Assembly (NCBI GenBank): GCA_014381035.1 | Contig: JACMIS010000707.1 | Span: 1 to 5,805 of the forward strand | Source: Armatimonadota bacterium | Lineage (GTDB): Bacteria > Armatimonadota > Armatimonadia > Armatimonadales > Armatimonadaceae | DNA length: 5,805 nt | Direction of reading: 5' to 3' | Part shown: positions 4,475 through 5,805 of the stretch, piece after piece | How the letters are laid out: each line of letters begins with the position of its first letter | How positions within the stretch are numbered: position 1 is the stretch's first letter | Made by a program: the position numbers and the translations under genes | The notes under the pieces: model-generated | The model's input: only the letters and a program-made list of their open reading frames with translations | Database searches by the model: none | Told to the model about the DNA's origin: nothing

Positions 4475-5332
4475 ATGTTGTATCCTATGGCACTCCGCCC
4501 ACTACCATCGAGCATCAAACGAGGCTTCACGCTTATCGAATTGCTTGTTATTATCGTCATTATCGCTATACTTGCAGCGATACTTTTCCCGGTCTTCGCA
4601 CAAGCTCGCGAGAAGGCACGCTCTGCGTCCTGCCTTTCCAATGAAAAGCAGATCGGTCTCGGCGTGATCCAGTATGTTCAGGATTACGATGAGGCGTTCC
4701 CGCTGTCGTATGCCGCCTACCCGTCCGCGTTCAACACCTTTACCGAATGGACGACGGCAATCGACCCGTATGTCAAGCTCGGGGTAGGGAACAAAAACGG
4801 CGGGAAGACCGGGGGGATCTATCGCTGTCCCTCGTTCCCGGATCAGGATCAGGGTCAACAGTACCATGTGCGGGAGGATATGTTTATCGGTTCCTGGCAA
4901 GTCGCGACCGGTGAAGTCGGAACCCTCGCAAAGGTAACCGAGCCCGCCAGCAAGGTCATGATATGGGAAGGCGGTTTGCAAGGCTTCCCCGGCTGGTGGG
5001 ACCCCACGAATAACACCGGTAACGCGCAATGCCCGGTCGACGAATGGGCGTGGCTCGGCGACAACGGTATCACCGGCGAAAACAACGGCACCACCAAAGC
5101 CGGTATTCGCCCACCGGGGGGCAACTTCGGGGGTGACTACGACTGTAAATCACCGGAACATGACTGGTGGGGCGGGTGTAATGCGATGCCCCGTTATCGC
5201 CACAATGGCACGGCGAACTTTATCTTCTTCGACGGTCACGTGAAAGCGATCCCGCGCGGCAGACTGAACTACCAACGCAACGTTTACATGGGTTATTGTA
5301 GCGGTGGGACTAAAGGCTGCCCACTCTGGTAA
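4475..5332 (+). CDS. type IV pilin-like prepilin (pseudopilin) with H-x9-DG C-terminal motif
   Basis: This is a 285-residue secreted or surface protein with a class III signal. A short basic leader ends in KRG, prepilin peptidase would cut after Gly17, and FTLIELL follows with the conserved Glu at position 5 of the mature protein (Glu22). The hydrophobic helix spans about 18-40 and leads into [12 protein letters not shown] and the [20 protein letters not shown] segment. The globular part has seven Cys residues and a WxG-rich middle. Near the C-terminus His243 and Asp253-Gly254 form the H-x9-DG motif of the DUF1559-type prepilin families that are expanded in Armatimonadota and Planctomycetota. 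The ATG at 4475 is chosen because AAAGGA lies eight bases upstream; the in-frame TTG at 4457 has no such site. The substrate or structure it serves (pilus, secretion pseudopilus or surface layer) cannot be told. Perfect consensus promoter elements suggest strong expression. Confidence 0.93.
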   Translation: MLYPMALRPLPSSIKRGFTLIELLVIIVIIAILAAILFPVFAQAREKARSASCLSNEKQIGLGVIQYVQDYDEAFPLSYAAYPSAFNTFTEWTTAIDPYVKLGVGNKNGGKTGGIYRCPSFPDQDQGQQYHVREDMFIGSWQVATGEVGTLAKVTEPASKVMIWEGGLQGFPGWWDPTNNTGNAQCPVDEWAWLGDNGITGENNGTTKAGIRPPGGNFGGDYDCKSPEHDWWGGCNAMPRYRHNGTANFIFFDGHVKAIPRGRLNYQRNVYMGYCSGGTKGCPLW

Positions 5333-5339
5333 ATAACAC

Positions 5340-5379
5340 GCCGCCCCTGCCCCGCAGTCGATCTCGGGATAGGGGCGGC
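5340..5379 (+). terminator. strong hairpin between the prepilin and the small membrane protein, no U-run
   Basis: GCCGCCCCT (5340-5348) and AGGGGCGGC (5371-5379) form a perfect 9-bp stem, with a further CCCG/CGGG (5351-5354 with 5365-5368) inside. It begins eight bases after the prepilin stop. No T-run follows, so it could act as a 3' stability element or partial terminator that sets the expression ratio of the two genes rather than a full stop. Confidence 0.5.
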
Positions 5380-5401
5380 AGACAGGAATCGAAGCAAGAT
5401 A

Positions 5402-5689
5402 ATGAGCGAAGACAAGAAGAAATGGGTGGTCGGAGGGATAGCACTCATCGCTGTTCTGACCACGGTTGCGGTTTTTCAGTCACGCCCCGATTCGGGTGGG
5501 GGGGACAGTATCGGCGCGGGTCCTGTGTCCAAACCGAAAAGTGTCGAGCAACAGATCAAAGATGTTGAGGCAAACCCGAACATCCCGCCTTCCCAGAAAG
5601 CAACCATCATCGCGGCGATCCGCATGAATTCCGGACAACAAGCCACCGCCGGTGCTCCCCAAATCGGCATCGCTACTTCCAAACCATAG
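5402..5689 (+). CDS. small single-pass membrane protein of unknown function next to the prepilin
   Basis: The product has 95 residues. A charged start (MSEDKKK) is followed by a hydrophobic segment WVVGGIALIAVLTTVAVF at 8-25, which fits a signal anchor or uncleaved signal with the remainder outside the membrane. A low-complexity Gly/Ser/Pro stretch (29-46) leads to a predicted helix (about 47-74) with VEQQIKDVEANPNIPPSQKATIIAAI. The tail is rich in Ala, Gly and Gln. There is no Cys and no lipobox. I do not recognise a named family. The gene starts 69 bases after the prepilin on the same strand, separated by the hairpin at 5340-5379, and no separate promoter is obvious, so co-transcription is likely. 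Its ribosome binding site is weak (purine-rich GAAGCAAGATA only). A role in pilus or pseudopilus assembly is inferred only from position. Confidence 0.75.
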   Translation: MSEDKKKWVVGGIALIAVLTTVAVFQSRPDSGGGDSIGAGPVSKPKSVEQQIKDVEANPNIPPSQKATIIAAIRMNSGQQATAGAPQIGIATSKP

Positions 5690-5708
5690 GCGACAACAGT
5701 CCGAAAGG

Positions 5709-5754
5709 GCGGCGACAATGGACAGATACCTTTTGGGTAGTCTGCCGTCGCCGC
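5709..5754 (+). terminator. long hairpin after the small membrane protein gene
   Basis: GCGGCGAC (5709-5716) pairs perfectly with GTCGCCGC (5747-5754). Inside, GG/CC, CAGA/TCTG and TACC/GGTA stack with single-base bulges around a T-rich loop, giving about 18 bp in total. It starts 19 bases after the stop codon. Only TT then CCCC follows, so it is U-poor. It is the best candidate for the end of the prepilin transcript. Confidence 0.6.
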
Positions 5755-5805
5755 TTCCCCTACCCCGGCAACACCGCTCACGCCCTGCATTCCGTCCTGA
5801 TATTC

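Noticed and set aside
4502..5029. Minus-strand frame within the prepilin gene
   Set aside because: It is a shadow of a well-supported prepilin coding region with no ribosome binding site or recognisable motif.
5476..5790. Minus-strand frame over the small membrane protein
   Set aside because: It is antisense to a plausible gene with a membrane segment and crosses the hairpin at 5709-5754, with no domain resemblance.

Overview
The window looks like chromosomal DNA from a member of the Armatimonadota (Capsulimonas-like or a relative). The main clue is the prepilin at 4475-5332: its signal, the [12 protein letters not shown] run after it, and the C-terminal H-x9-DG motif resemble the large prepilin families of that phylum. 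The assignment is inference from sequence style, not a database match.

Minus strand, from 4142 down to 1. A 452-residue regulator (2784-4142) joins an IS1 InsA-like zinc ribbon and helix-turn-helix to a complete LacI-type repressor. After about 120 bases comes a promoter and a long structured leader (about 2498-2672) containing a hairpin followed by two U-runs, then a gene for a free-standing GreA/GreB C-terminal domain (2186-2497). The last codons of that gene form a near-perfect Shine-Dalgarno sequence for a tiny lysine-rich ORF of 16 codons (2134-2184), too short for ordinary gene calling. The stretch 1806-2133 holds no protein gene that I can support, but it has a long U-less hairpin, a good promoter, and a leader with a second terminator-like hairpin. 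Then come ffh (249-1805) and the first 31 codons of rpsP (1-93, running off the window edge). The ffh-rpsP order is a familiar protein-targeting and ribosome arrangement.

Plus strand, from 4316 to the end. A consensus sigma-70 promoter (TTGACA, 18-bp spacer, TATAAT) drives a type IV-style prepilin or pseudopilin, followed by a small protein with one N-terminal membrane segment and a strong hairpin. The stretch 4143-4474 between the divergent regulator and prepilin holds this promoter, a weak promoter candidate for the regulator, and a small palindrome.

The points most worth checking are the InsA-LacI fusion, the coupled GreA-C and polylysine pair with its attenuator-like leader, and a second attenuator-like leader before ffh. 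I found no CRISPR array, tRNA, rRNA or complete insertion sequence.
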